Assembly (NCBI RefSeq): GCF_001678845.1
Contig: NZ_MAIQ01000001.1
Span: 85,146-149,145, forward strand
DNA from: Christensenella intestinihominis
GTDB lineage: Bacteria > Bacillota > Clostridia > Christensenellales > Christensenellaceae
Direction of reading: 5' to 3'
Length of the DNA: 64,000 nucleotides
Every line of letters begins with the position of its first letter. Positions within the stretch are counted from its first letter, which is position 1. The notes beneath the pieces were generated by a model. It was not told the DNA's origin, made no database searches, and was given only the letters and a program-made list of their open reading frames with translations. The position numbers and the translations under genes are program-made. Below are positions 1-8,402 of the stretch, piece by piece.

Positions 1-37
1 CTTTCGCATTATGAATACTTTTTTATTGGGAGCTGTT

Positions 38-496
38 ATGGCAAAAAATACACGTACTATAGTGGAAGAAATCGCCATGCCGATTGTTGAGGCGTTGGGT
101 TTTCAGTATGTGGATACGGAATACGCAAAACAGGGGCAGGATTGGCTGCTTACGGTTTATATTGATAAAGACGGCGGCGTGCTGATTGACGACTGCGAAA
201 CGGCAAGCCGTGCGATTGAAGCGGTTCTCGACGAAAAGGACCTTATTGCAGAGAGTTATATTTTATGCGTTTCCTCGCCGGGGCTTGACCGCCCGCTTAA
301 AAACGAACGGGACTTTGCGCGGTGCATGGGCAGCGAGATAGATATAAAGCTCTATAAGCCGTTCCAGGGGAAAAAGGAATATACCGGTGTGCTGACGGCC
401 TATACGCCTTCCAGCATCACGGTGGAAACCGATGAAAACGAGATTACTTTCGACTGCAAGGAAACTGCAAAAATTTCCCTGCATTTGGATTTTTGA
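38..496 (+). CDS. rimP: Ribosome maturation factor RimP
   Basis: RimP is needed for maturation of the 30S ribosomal subunit. The 152-residue product has the usual family length. It shows the N-terminal pattern around 'EALGFQYVDTEY', the 'SPGLDRPLK' motif that joins the two domains, and a C-terminal Sm-like beta domain. I chose the ATG at 38 rather than the one at 11, because GGGAG lies about six bases upstream of it and the extra nine residues do not resemble the family. It is the first complete gene of the nusA-infB operon, 14 bases before nusA. Any upstream promoter lies outside the window. Confidence 0.93.
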   Translation: MAKNTRTIVEEIAMPIVEALGFQYVDTEYAKQGQDWLLTVYIDKDGGVLIDDCETASRAIEAVLDEKDLIAESYILCVSSPGLDRPLKNERDFARCMGSEIDIKLYKPFQGKKEYTGVLTAYTPSSITVETDENEITFDCKETAKISLHLDF

Positions 497-510
497 TAAG
501 GAGATAGGGA

Positions 511-1716
511 ATGAATACGGAATTTATGGAAGCTTTATCGGATTTAGAGCATGATAAGGGAATAAAAAAAGATATTTTGCTGGAAGCAATCGAGACGGCT
601 CTGATTTCAGCGTATAAACGCCATTTCGGGACGGACCAGAACGCACGTGTTGAAATTGACGGAGATACGGGTGAAATTAAAGTATTCGCCATTAAAAATG
701 TGGTAAGCGAAGTGGAGGACGAAGAGACGGAAATTTCCGTGGAGGACGCGCGCGCAATCAATGAAAAATATGAAGCGGGCGACGTGCTGGAGACCGAGGT
801 AACCCCGCGTGATTTCGGGCGTATTGCGGCACAGACGGCAAAGCAGGTTGTTGTGCAGCGAATCCGCGAGGCGGAACGCGGCATTATTTATGACCAGTAT
901 TCGGAAAAGGAAAACGAAGTCCTGACCGCAATTGTCCATAGGATTGAACGCGGAAATGTTTATGTGGAACTCGGACGTGCGGAAGGGATTATCCCTGTGA
1001 GCGAGACGGTCTATTCCGAACAATATAACATCAACGACAGGCTGAAGGTTTATGTCCTTGAGGTAAAAAAGACGAATAAGGGACCGCAGATCATCGTATC
1101 CCGTACACACCCCGCGCTTATCAAGCGTTTGTTTGAAATTGAAGTGCCGGAAATCCGCCAGAATGTCGTACAGATCAAGAGCATTGCACGCGAAGCGGGC
1201 GGGCGCACCAAAATTGCCGTGTGGAGCGATGAAAAAGATGTCGATCCGGTAGGCGCGTGCGTCGGGCACAAGGGAACGCGTATTGAGAAGGTCGTGGAGG
1301 AACTTGGCGGCGAGAAAATAGATGTGGTTCCGTGGAGTTCGGACCCGATTGAATTTATTGCAAATGCCCTGCGGCCTGCAAAGGTTGTTATGGTTCAGAT
1401 CAATGAGGATGAAAAGGCGGCGAAAGTTATTGTTCCGGATTACCAGCTTTCGCTTGCAATCGGAAAAGAAGGGCAGAATGCACGTCTTGCCGCAAAGCTG
1501 ACCGGCTGGAAGATCGATATCAAGAGCCAGTCCCAGACGGAGCAGGAAGTCTTTGGCGAAGCATTTGCGAATGCGGATACCAGCTTTGATTCCATTGCGA
1601 ACGATTTCGATGCAATCGATCAGATAAATGAAGAAGAAGCGGTGGAAGAAGCAGAGGAGGATATGATCCTCGACCAGCTTGGGGAAGACGAACCCGGCAC
1701 GGAGGAAGAAAACTAA
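511..1716 (+). CDS. nusA: Transcription termination/antitermination factor NusA
   Basis: NusA binds RNA polymerase and nascent RNA and modulates pausing, termination and antitermination. At 401 residues it is the short Gram-positive form. An N-terminal polymerase-binding domain (about 1-125) is followed by an S1 domain (about 135-200) and two KH domains (about 205-345). '[22 protein letters not shown]' region and '[17 protein letters not shown]' are the KH signatures. The last 45 or so residues are a very acidic tail without extra repeats. A GGAGA ribosome binding site precedes the ATG. It lies between rimP and ylxR as in Bacillus and Clostridium. Confidence 0.97.
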   Translation: MNTEFMEALSDLEHDKGIKKDILLEAIETALISAYKRHFGTDQNARVEIDGDTGEIKVFAIKNVVSEVEDEETEISVEDARAINEKYEAGDVLETEVTPRDFGRIAAQTAKQVVVQRIREAERGIIYDQYSEKENEVLTAIVHRIERGNVYVELGRAEGIIPVSETVYSEQYNINDRLKVYVLEVKKTNKGPQIIVSRTHPALIKRLFEIEVPEIRQNVVQIKSIAREAGGRTKIAVWSDEKDVDPVGACVGHKGTRIEKVVEELGGEKIDVVPWSSDPIEFIANALRPAKVVMVQINEDEKAAKVIVPDYQLSLAIGKEGQNARLAAKLTGWKIDIKSQSQTEQEVFGEAFANADTSFDSIANDFDAIDQINEEEAVEEAEEDMILDQLGEDEPGTEEEN

Positions 1717-1719
1717 AAT

Positions 1720-1992
1720 ATGACCGCCCTGAATAAGAAGCAGCCCGTGAGGATGTGCATAGCCTGCCGTTCGGGAAAGCCCAAGCAGGAACTGATACGG
1801 ATCGTACGGACAAAGGAAGGAGTCCTTTCCGTAGATGAAACCGGCAAGGCGCCGGGACGCGGTACTTACGTATGCAAGGACGGGGCGTGTATCGAAAAGG
1901 CAAGAAAGATTTTTCCAAAGGTAATGCGCTGCGAGATGGATGATGCCGTCTATGAAACGCTCATGGGGATTGCACACGGCCATGGAAAATGA
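1720..1992 (+). CDS. ylxR: YlxR family RNA-binding protein (RnpM)
   Basis: This is a small basic protein of 90 residues with the conserved start 'RMCIACRSGKPKQEL' and the 'GKAPGRGTYVC' motif of the YlxR family. Members bind RNA, and recent work in Bacillus links the family to RNase P modulation; that role is family knowledge and is not visible here. The gene starts three bases after the nusA stop and overlaps ylxQ by 11 bases, so translation of the three genes is probably coupled. Confidence 0.9.
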   Translation: MTALNKKQPVRMCIACRSGKPKQELIRIVRTKEGVLSVDETGKAPGRGTYVCKDGACIEKARKIFPKVMRCEMDDAVYETLMGIAHGHGK

Positions 1993-2317
1993 GAAGTTCC
2001 TGAAATTTATCGGACTTGCAGCCCGTGCCGGAAAGCTTGTTTATGGCGCGCAGGGCGTGGACCAGGCAATAAAAAAAAGGAAAGCGAAGCTCGTCATCGT
2101 GGACGGCGGCGCTTCTGAAAATACGAAGAAAGAGATAGGGGACGCCTGCGCTTATTACCACGTAAGAATCATCATTCTTGATGAAAGCGGGGCGCTCGGG
2201 CAGAGTCTCCATAAACCAAACAATAAAGTCATAGGAATAGTGTGTCCGCAGTTTGCACAAAGCGCATGGGACAAATATAACGCTATTTCCGGGGGTGAAA
2301 CTATTGAGCAAGATTAG
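1982..2317 (+). CDS. ylxQ: YlxQ, ribosomal protein L7Ae family (kink-turn binding)
   Basis: The 111-residue product belongs to the L7Ae/L30e family, whose members bind kink-turns in RNA. The sequence shows '[33 protein letters not shown]', split here by family positions: an AARAGK N-terminal motif and a later 'VRIIILDE' strand. An open frame extends upstream to 1940, but the in-frame ATG at 1982 gives the standard N-terminus '[17 protein letters not shown]'. It overlaps ylxR at its 5' end and infB at its 3' end. In bacteria with OLE RNA an L7Ae-family protein (OapC) is part of the OLE particle; whether this copy could serve that role is conjecture. Confidence 0.9.
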   Translation: MENEKFLKFIGLAARAGKLVYGAQGVDQAIKKRKAKLVIVDGGASENTKKEIGDACAYYHVRIIILDESGALGQSLHKPNNKVIGIVCPQFAQSAWDKYNAISGGETIEQD

Positions 2318-4775
2318 AATTTTAGAAACAAACAAATCGCTTCTCGCAAATGCGCAGAATATTTTTAACCGAATTTTGGAAATGCAGACGGAGGCGGACG
2401 GCCAAATCCGTGATATAAAAGCCATTGAATCCAAGATTCTTGACATTGAAAAAATCAAGAATGAGAAAGCGCGTGCTGAAAAGGAAGAGCAGCAGCGCGC
2501 CGAGGAGGCGAAGCGGCTTGCCGAGCAGGAGGCAAAGGCCGCCGAAGAGAAACCGGTTCCGGAAAACGCAGCGGCGGAAGCCGTAAAAGAAGAAACGAAG
2601 GCGCAGGAAGCGGTGGAAATAAAGCCGCAAGCGACGGCAAAAGAAATTCCGGAAAAGAAACAGGAAGCACCCGCCGCGCGGGAAGCACGTCCGCCGCGCC
2701 CGCAGGTCCGCCCGGAAGCGAAAGAAAAAACGGCAGCGCCTCAGCAAAAGCAAGCACCCCAGAAGCCGGGAGTCAAAGAAGCGCCGAAGAAACAAGAACG
2801 CAGCGACGCCAAGCCCGCAAAAAAATTCGCAAATACAAATGCGAAGCCGGGCGGCTTCGATCATGGAAAGAAGACGAAAAAGCAGCTTGAAGAAGAGCGC
2901 ATGAAGCGTCCTAAAATTAAGGAGCGCGTCTTTAATATTGACGACGATGATTTCCCGAAAGGGTCGAGAAAGCGCCATAAAAAGCAGCAGCAACAGCCCA
3001 AGACGGTAATCGAGCCCATCAAGATTGAAAAAGCGGTAATCACGGAAGAGACCATTTCCGTAAAACTGTTTTCGGAAAAGATTGGCAAACCTGTTTCTGA
3101 AATTCTTAAGAAGCTGTTGCTTCTTGGAATGATGTCTACCATCAATTCGCAGATCGATTTCGATACGGCAACGCTTGTTGCGGGCGAGTTCGGAATTGAG
3201 CTCGAACAGAAAATAGAAAAAACGGCGGAGGATATCCTGATTGAGGAAGCGCCGGATACGGAAGAGCAAATGCAGAAGCGCCCGCCGATCGTCACCATAA
3301 TGGGACACGTCGACCACGGTAAAACATCCCTGCTCGATAAAATCAGACAGTCCAAGGTTACGGAAGGCGAGGCCGGCGGCATCACGCAGCACATCGGCGC
3401 TTACCAGGTGGAGCTGAACGGCGAGAAGATCACGTTTATCGATACGCCCGGCCATGAGGCATTTACTGCAATGCGCGCGCGCGGGGCGCAGGTAACGGAT
3501 ATTGCGATTATTGTAGTCGCGGCCGACGACGGGATTATGCCCCAGACCGTGGAAGCGATCAACCATGCGAAATCAGCGAATGTCCCGATTATTGTGGCGG
3601 TGAACAAGATTGACCGCCCGAATGCGAACGTTCAAAAAATCATGCAGGAGCTTACAGAGCACGACCTCCTGCCCGAGGAATGGGGCGGCGAGACGATTGT
3701 CGTTCCCGTATCCGCAAAAACGGGCGAGGGAAGCGATAAGCTTTTGGAGATGATCCTGCTTGTAGCAGAGGTACAGGAGCTTAAGGCAAACCCCGACCGC
3801 CTCGCGAAGGGAACCATTGTTGAGGCACAGCTTGATAAGGGCCGCGGGCCGGTTGCAACCGTCCTGGTGGAAACGGGCACGCTGCGGACGGGCGATACGA
3901 TCATCGCGGGAACCGCTTATGGCCGTGTACGCGCTATGGTCGACGATCTCGGCCAAACCGTAAACGAAGCGCTTCCGTCCCAGCCGGTGGAGGTGATTGG
4001 CTTCTCCGAGGTCCCGGTTGCGGGAGATATCCTGCACGCGGCGCCTGCGGATAAGCTTTCCAAGCAGGTTGCTGAGGAAAGAAAAGACAGGCAGAAAGCG
4101 GAAATGCTTAAGAAAATGTCCAAGGTTTCCCTTGACGACCTGTTCAGCCAGATTGCGGAAGGACAGATCAAGGACCTCAATATTGTAATCAAAGCGGATG
4201 TGCAGGGCTCTGTGGAAGCGGTCCGGCAGTCGCTCGAGAAGCTTTCCAATGAAGAAGTGCGTGTGCGTGCGATCCACTGCGGGGTAGGCGCGATTACGGA
4301 AACGGACGTTATGCTCGCTTCCGCCGCAAACGCGATTATCATCGGGTTCAACGTGCGCCCGGATAATATGGCGCAGGCGGCCGCGGAACGCGAGAAAGTC
4401 GATATCAGGTTATATCGCATTATCTATAAAGCGATTGAGGATATTACCGCCGCCATGAAGGGCATGCTTGAGCCTGAATTTGAAGAACTCGTGATCGGCC
4501 ATGCGGAGGTACGCCAGACCTTCAAGGTTTCGGCTGTGGGTACGATTGCAGGCTGCTATGTGACAGACGGCATGATCCGCCGCAATGCACAGGCGCGTTT
4601 GCTGCGTGATAATGTGGTTATTTATGAAGGAGCGCTTAGCTCGCTGAAACGCTTTAAGGACGATGCCAAGGAAGTTGCCCAGGGGTATGAATGCGGGCTT
4701 TCCCTCGAACGTTTTGACGACATCAAGGAAGGCGACGTCGTTGAGTGTTTCGAAATGCATGAAATTGCCCGGTAA
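2304..4775 (+). CDS. infB: Translation initiation factor IF-2
   Basis: IF-2 is the GTPase that brings initiator tRNA to the 30S subunit. The product of about 823 residues has a long N-terminal region rich in Lys, Glu, Ala and Pro (to about residue 270), then the IF-2 N-domain. The G domain follows with P-loop 'GHVDHGKTS', 'DTPGHEAF' and 'NKID', and then domains II to IV. I chose the TTG at 2304, preceded by GGGGGTG, because it gives the conserved start 'MSKIRI'. The ATG at 2253 lies deep inside ylxQ. The start overlaps ylxQ by 14 bases. Confidence 0.95.
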   Translation: MSKIRILETNKSLLANAQNIFNRILEMQTEADGQIRDIKAIESKILDIEKIKNEKARAEKEEQQRAEEAKRLAEQEAKAAEEKPVPENAAAEAVKEETKAQEAVEIKPQATAKEIPEKKQEAPAAREARPPRPQVRPEAKEKTAAPQQKQAPQKPGVKEAPKKQERSDAKPAKKFANTNAKPGGFDHGKKTKKQLEEERMKRPKIKERVFNIDDDDFPKGSRKRHKKQQQQPKTVIEPIKIEKAVITEETISVKLFSEKIGKPVSEILKKLLLLGMMSTINSQIDFDTATLVAGEFGIELEQKIEKTAEDILIEEAPDTEEQMQKRPPIVTIMGHVDHGKTSLLDKIRQSKVTEGEAGGITQHIGAYQVELNGEKITFIDTPGHEAFTAMRARGAQVTDIAIIVVAADDGIMPQTVEAINHAKSANVPIIVAVNKIDRPNANVQKIMQELTEHDLLPEEWGGETIVVPVSAKTGEGSDKLLEMILLVAEVQELKANPDRLAKGTIVEAQLDKGRGPVATVLVETGTLRTGDTIIAGTAYGRVRAMVDDLGQTVNEALPSQPVEVIGFSEVPVAGDILHAAPADKLSKQVAEERKDRQKAEMLKKMSKVSLDDLFSQIAEGQIKDLNIVIKADVQGSVEAVRQSLEKLSNEEVRVRAIHCGVGAITETDVMLASAANAIIIGFNVRPDNMAQAAAEREKVDIRLYRIIYKAIEDITAAMKGMLEPEFEELVIGHAEVRQTFKVSAVGTIAGCYVTDGMIRRNAQARLLRDNVVIYEGALSSLKRFKDDAKEVAQGYECGLSLERFDDIKEGDVVECFEMHEIAR

Positions 4776-4787
4776 GGAGTACCAGTT

Positions 4788-5144
4788 ATGGCTACAAACC
4801 GCTTAAACAGGATCGACGAAGAGGTGAAACGCGCCCTTTCAGAGATCATCAGGAACGATGTAAAGGATGACCGGCTGTCTGCAATGACAACCGTAACGAA
4901 GGTTGAAATAACGCCTGATTTGAAATTCGGGAAAGCATATATCAGTGTATATGGCACGGATAAGGAAAAGCATGCTTCCATCGACGCACTCACGCACGGC
5001 GCTTCGTTTATCCGCGCGAAGCTAGCGAGGGCGGTTGATTTAAGGCGCGTGCCGGAGCTTTCTTTTGTATTGGATGATTCAATCGAATACAGCATCAAAA
5101 TTTCGAAGCTGATTGACGATGTAAACAGTAAGGAATCGAAATGA
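4788..5144 (+). CDS. rbfA: Ribosome-binding factor A
   Basis: RbfA is a single KH-like domain protein that binds the 30S subunit late in maturation. The 118-residue product begins 'MATNRLNRIDEEVKRALSEI', and has the family strand 'VTKVEITPDLKFGKAYIS' and the late motif 'RRVPELSFVLDDSIEYS'. It lies 12 bases after infB, with AAGGAG before the ATG. Its stop overlaps the next gene in an ATGA arrangement, which points to translational coupling with nrnA. Confidence 0.95.
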   Translation: MATNRLNRIDEEVKRALSEIIRNDVKDDRLSAMTTVTKVEITPDLKFGKAYISVYGTDKEKHASIDALTHGASFIRAKLARAVDLRRVPELSFVLDDSIEYSIKISKLIDDVNSKESK

Positions 5145-6091
5145 AGGATGTCGCTGCGTTTTTGGGAAAACATAATAAATTTGCCGTGCTTACCCACCTG
5201 AATCCGGATGGGGACGCGCTCGGAAGCGCTTATGCGCTTGCGCAGACCTTAAATAATCTTGGCAAATCGGCCGAGGTTATTTTATTATGCGAGCCGCCGG
5301 CAAAATACCGCTTTGGGCGTTTTGAGCATTTATACAGGCTGCTTACAGACGTATCCGCGGCCGCTTATGACGCGGCGGTTGCGGTCGACTGCGCAACGGT
5401 AAAGCGCCTTTCGGACGCCCAGGAATTGTTTCGGCAGTTACCCAATTGCAATATAGACCACCATATTTCCAACACCAACTATGCACAGGTCAATTACGTG
5501 GCGGATTTTCCGGCAACCGGGGAGATTATCTGGCAGCTTGGGGAAACGCTGGGCGCGCAAGCGGATGAGACGGTGCGGATGGCTGTATACATGGCGATTG
5601 CCACGGATACGGGGAATTTTACATATTCCAACACAAAGAAAACAACCCTTGAACTGTTTTCCCGTTTGGTTGCGGAAGGCTTGCCCTTGTCCGAAATGGC
5701 GGAGCAGATTTTTAACCGGCGTTCCCTTGGGGCAACAAAGCTGATTGCGCGTTTTATCGATAAAATCCGGCTTTATGAAAACGGGATGCTCGCAATCTCG
5801 ATTATTACGCTGAATGATATCGAAGAAAGCGGCGCCGATTTATCGGATACGGAAATCCTGATCGATTATGCGCGGGAGATCGAGGGAGTGGAAATTGCCG
5901 CGTTTATCCGCGAAATGAGCAGGGATACCTATAAAATCAGCCTTCGGGCGAATGCCTATGCCGATGTCGGAGAGCTGGCGGCCCAATTTGGCGGCGGCGG
6001 GCATGTGAAAGCGGCAGGATGTATGATTAAGGGTAATATTTACAATGTGACGGAAACACTGATAAAGGCAGCGAGGAATTATCTGAAGTGA
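5141..6091 (+). CDS. nrnA: DHH/DHHA1 phosphoesterase NrnA (nanoRNase / pAp phosphatase)
   Basis: NrnA degrades short oligoribonucleotides and dephosphorylates 3'-phosphoadenosine 5'-phosphate. The 316-residue protein has the metal-binding DHH motifs in order: 'NPDGDALGS' near residue 23, 'AVDCAT' near 85, and 'DHHISN' near 107. A C-terminal DHHA1 domain ends in 'GGGGHVKAAG'. It overlaps rbfA by four bases (ATGA) and truB by four bases. Its place between rbfA and truB is common in Firmicutes and links RNA turnover with ribosome maturation. Confidence 0.93.
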   Translation: MKDVAAFLGKHNKFAVLTHLNPDGDALGSAYALAQTLNNLGKSAEVILLCEPPAKYRFGRFEHLYRLLTDVSAAAYDAAVAVDCATVKRLSDAQELFRQLPNCNIDHHISNTNYAQVNYVADFPATGEIIWQLGETLGAQADETVRMAVYMAIATDTGNFTYSNTKKTTLELFSRLVAEGLPLSEMAEQIFNRRSLGATKLIARFIDKIRLYENGMLAISIITLNDIEESGADLSDTEILIDYAREIEGVEIAAFIREMSRDTYKISLRANAYADVGELAAQFGGGGHVKAAGCMIKGNIYNVTETLIKAARNYLK

Positions 6092-6987
6092 ACGGTGTTT
6101 TAAATATACTCAAACCTCCGGCGATGACGTCAAGCGATGTGGTTTCCCATGTGCGCAGGATTCTCGCGCAAAAGAAAGTGGGGCATACGGGAACGCTTGA
6201 TCCGGGCGCTGCCGGTGTGTTGCCTGTTTGTATTGGACGGGCAACTAAAATCGCGGATTATATTATGCGCGGAGATAAGGAGTATATCGCGGAAATTGCC
6301 TTCGGGGCAGAGACAGATACGCAGGACAGCTATGGAAATGTGGTCCATACCTGTGAATGCGATATTACAAGGGAAGCTTTGGCTTCCGTGCTGCCGGATT
6401 TTACCGGAAGGCTTTGGCAAAAGCCGCCTATGTATTCGGCGGTGAAGCATGAAGGCAGGAAACTCTATCAGCTTGCGCGCAAGGGCATTACAGTGGAGAA
6501 GCCGCCGCGCGAGGTATATGTGCATGAGCTTGAACTGCTCGGTGGGGAACGAAACCGTTTTCTTTTGCGGATTCGCTGTTCAAAAGGCACTTATATCCGC
6601 ACCTTATGTACCGATGTGGGGAAAGCGCTCTCTTGCTATGCACACACTTCTTTCCTTATGAGAACCGAAACCTGCGGGATACGGATAGAAGACGCGTACA
6701 CGCTGCCCGAAATTGAAATGCTGATGCGGGACGGGGATGCGGAAAAAGCGGTGCAGCCAATGGAGCAGGCGCTTTCTTTTTTGGAAACGCTCCGCTGCGA
6801 TCCGTATTTGTACCGGTTCCTTACTACGGGAACGCCGGTCGACCTTGCGAAGGCCAGGTTAAAGGTCCAGGCGGACGTGAATTATGTCGTCTATTGCGGC
6901 AATGAATTAATTGGGATTGGGAAAAAAGAAGGGGATACGCTCAAAATTGTATCCATGCTGAAAGAATTGGGGGAGCCTCGCAGGTGA
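6088..6987 (+). CDS. truB: tRNA pseudouridine(55) synthase TruB
   Basis: TruB makes pseudouridine 55 in the T-loop of tRNAs. The 299-residue product has the catalytic motif 'GHTGTLDPGAAGVLPVCIG' near residue 35 with the nucleophile Asp, the 'KPPMYSAVKHEGRKLYQLAR' substrate-binding segment, and 'CSKGTYIRTLC'. The start codon is GTG, overlapping the nrnA stop. The final 80 residues form the extra C-terminal region found in bacterial TruB proteins. The 3' end overlaps ribF by four bases. Confidence 0.95.
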   Translation: MNGVLNILKPPAMTSSDVVSHVRRILAQKKVGHTGTLDPGAAGVLPVCIGRATKIADYIMRGDKEYIAEIAFGAETDTQDSYGNVVHTCECDITREALASVLPDFTGRLWQKPPMYSAVKHEGRKLYQLARKGITVEKPPREVYVHELELLGGERNRFLLRIRCSKGTYIRTLCTDVGKALSCYAHTSFLMRTETCGIRIEDAYTLPEIEMLMRDGDAEKAVQPMEQALSFLETLRCDPYLYRFLTTGTPVDLAKARLKVQADVNYVVYCGNELIGIGKKEGDTLKIVSMLKELGEPRR

Positions 6988-7904
6988 AGCTGCTGACACA
7001 AAACGATTTACCGCTGCATGAGGGGACGGCCGTTGCAATCGGCCTGTTTGACGGTATACATGCAGGACATACAACGCTGATTCATGATATTGAATGCCAG
7101 GCGGGCCTGAAATCCCTTGTGTATACGTTCGATACGAAGCCGAACCATGCGGCTTACAAGAATATTTATACGGCCGGGGAGAAGGTCTCTATTTTTGCTT
7201 CCATGAATGTGGATATGCTTTACGAGCAGCCCTTTACCAAGGAATTTTCACAGCTGACGAAAGAGGCGTTCCTCCAGCGCATTGTGAAGGATATGTGCGC
7301 AAAGCATATTACCGTCGGCTTTGATTTCCGGTTTGGCAGGAATGCGGAAGGAACCGCAGGTTATTTGCAGGAACAGGCCGGGCGTTTTGGCTATACGGTA
7401 TATGTTGTGCCTGCAATAAAAAGCGGGGCTGAAAAGGTAAGCAGCACGTTGATCCGCGGATATATCGAACATGGGGAAATGGAACGGACTGCTTCGCTGC
7501 TCAGGCGGTTTTATTTCATTGACGGTAAAATTGAAAAAGGAAGGCACCTGGGTTCGTCTATCGGTTTCCCGACGGCAAACATTTCTACCGACAAGCTTTT
7601 GCCGAGATACGGGGTCTATGCGACGATTGTCCAGATCGACGGGAAGTGCTATCCGGCTGTGACAAATGTCGGGGTAAAGCCCACTGTTTCAGATGCGGGG
7701 GTTCCCAACGTTGAAACCTTTATTTTTAATTTCTCCGGCGATGTTTATAACGAACGGATGCGCGTTAATTTTGTGTCGTTCCTCCGCGGCGAACGTCCCT
7801 TCCCAAATGTTGCCGCACTGCAGAAGCAAATTGCGCAGGATGCGCATTTGGCGCAGGAAATGCTGCGGGATTTAGAGGTTTACAAAGAGTATATCCTGTG
7901 GTAA
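6984..7904 (+). CDS. ribF: Bifunctional riboflavin kinase / FAD synthetase
   Basis: RibF converts riboflavin to FMN and then FAD. The N-terminal FAD synthetase domain shows 'GLFDGIHAGH', a nucleotidyltransferase HxGH-type motif, and 'GFDFRFGRNAEG'. The C-terminal flavokinase domain shows 'LGSSIGFPTANIS' and 'VTNVGVKPTV'. At 306 residues it has full family length. The start is GTG, overlapping truB. The truB-ribF-rpsO order matches Bacillus. FAD is used by several flavoproteins elsewhere in the window. Confidence 0.95.
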   Translation: MKLLTQNDLPLHEGTAVAIGLFDGIHAGHTTLIHDIECQAGLKSLVYTFDTKPNHAAYKNIYTAGEKVSIFASMNVDMLYEQPFTKEFSQLTKEAFLQRIVKDMCAKHITVGFDFRFGRNAEGTAGYLQEQAGRFGYTVYVVPAIKSGAEKVSSTLIRGYIEHGEMERTASLLRRFYFIDGKIEKGRHLGSSIGFPTANISTDKLLPRYGVYATIVQIDGKCYPAVTNVGVKPTVSDAGVPNVETFIFNFSGDVYNERMRVNFVSFLRGERPFPNVAALQKQIAQDAHLAQEMLRDLEVYKEYILW

Positions 7905-7923
7905 ACTATATTACATATTGATT

Positions 7924-7968
7924 ATCGGATGCTCCGATGTACGACAACTCCGACGTCACCGTAGCATC
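7924..7968 (+). promoter_or_regulatory. Candidate structured leader of rpsO (possible S15 autoregulatory site)
   Basis: The 93-base gap before rpsO can fold in two exclusive ways. ATCGGA at 7924-7929 pairs with TCCGAT at 7933-7938 around a three-base loop, while GATGCT at 7928-7933 can pair with AGCATC at 7963-7968. Many rpsO mRNAs carry leaders bound by S15 itself, so this is a plausible autoregulatory site. I did not identify a known S15 leader class. Confidence 0.4.
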
Positions 7969-7997
7969 ACGAGTTCTTAAAAAAATGGAGGTAAGAA

Positions 7998-8261
7998 ATG
8001 GACAAAGCAGTAAAGACGGAAATTATTCAAAAGTATGCCCAGAAGGAAGGGGATACCGGTTCGCCGGAAGTGCAGATCGCTCTTCTTACATACCGGATCA
8101 ATCACTTAAACGAGCATCTGAAACAATTCAAGAAAGACGCGCATTCGCGGCGCGGACTTTTGAAAATGGTTGGTAAAAGGCGCGGCTTGCTCAACTATCT
8201 GAAAGAAAAAGATATCGAGCGTTACAGAAGCCTGATCAGCAGCCTGAATTTAAGAAAATAA
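7998..8261 (+). CDS. rpsO: 30S ribosomal protein S15
   Basis: S15 is a primary binder of 16S rRNA and helps form the central domain of the 30S subunit. The 87-residue product shows the family pattern '[24 protein letters not shown]' in pieces, '[22 protein letters not shown]' and '[13 protein letters not shown]'. Its ATG follows a strong GGAGG. An intrinsic terminator lies eight bases after the stop, and pnp follows, the usual bacterial order. Confidence 0.97.
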   Translation: MDKAVKTEIIQKYAQKEGDTGSPEVQIALLTYRINHLNEHLKQFKKDAHSRRGLLKMVGKRRGLLNYLKEKDIERYRSLISSLNLRK

Positions 8262-8269
8262 GCGGTAAG

Positions 8270-8293
8270 GAGCGGGCTTGTCTCGCTCTTTTT
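8270..8293 (+). terminator. Intrinsic terminator after rpsO
   Basis: GAGCGGG at 8270-8276 pairs with CTCGCTC at 8282-8288 (one G-T pair) around a five-base loop, followed by five T residues. It ends or attenuates transcription between rpsO and pnp. Confidence 0.75.
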
Positions 8294-8305
8294 GCATGCT
8301 GACTG

Positions 8306-8347
8306 CCGGAACATCGTCGGGTGGAAGACACCCATGTGGTGTTCCGG
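8306..8347 (+). promoter_or_regulatory. Structured element in the pnp leader
   Basis: CCGGAACA at 8306-8313 pairs perfectly with TGTTCCGG at 8340-8347. Inside it GGGTG at 8319-8323 pairs with CACCC at 8329-8333. Four T residues follow. It may be a second terminator or, as known for pnp in enteric bacteria, a leader hairpin used in PNPase autoregulation. The sequence alone does not decide. Confidence 0.55.
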
Positions 8348-8402
8348 TTTTATCAATTTGTTACCAATGAGGGAATATAAAGAAAGAACATAGGAGGAAA
8401 CT

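Noticed and set aside
607-1983. 458-codon open frame on the minus strand across nusA
   Set aside because: It lies opposite nusA and ylxR, whose products are clearly conserved; the translated frame shows no recognisable domain.
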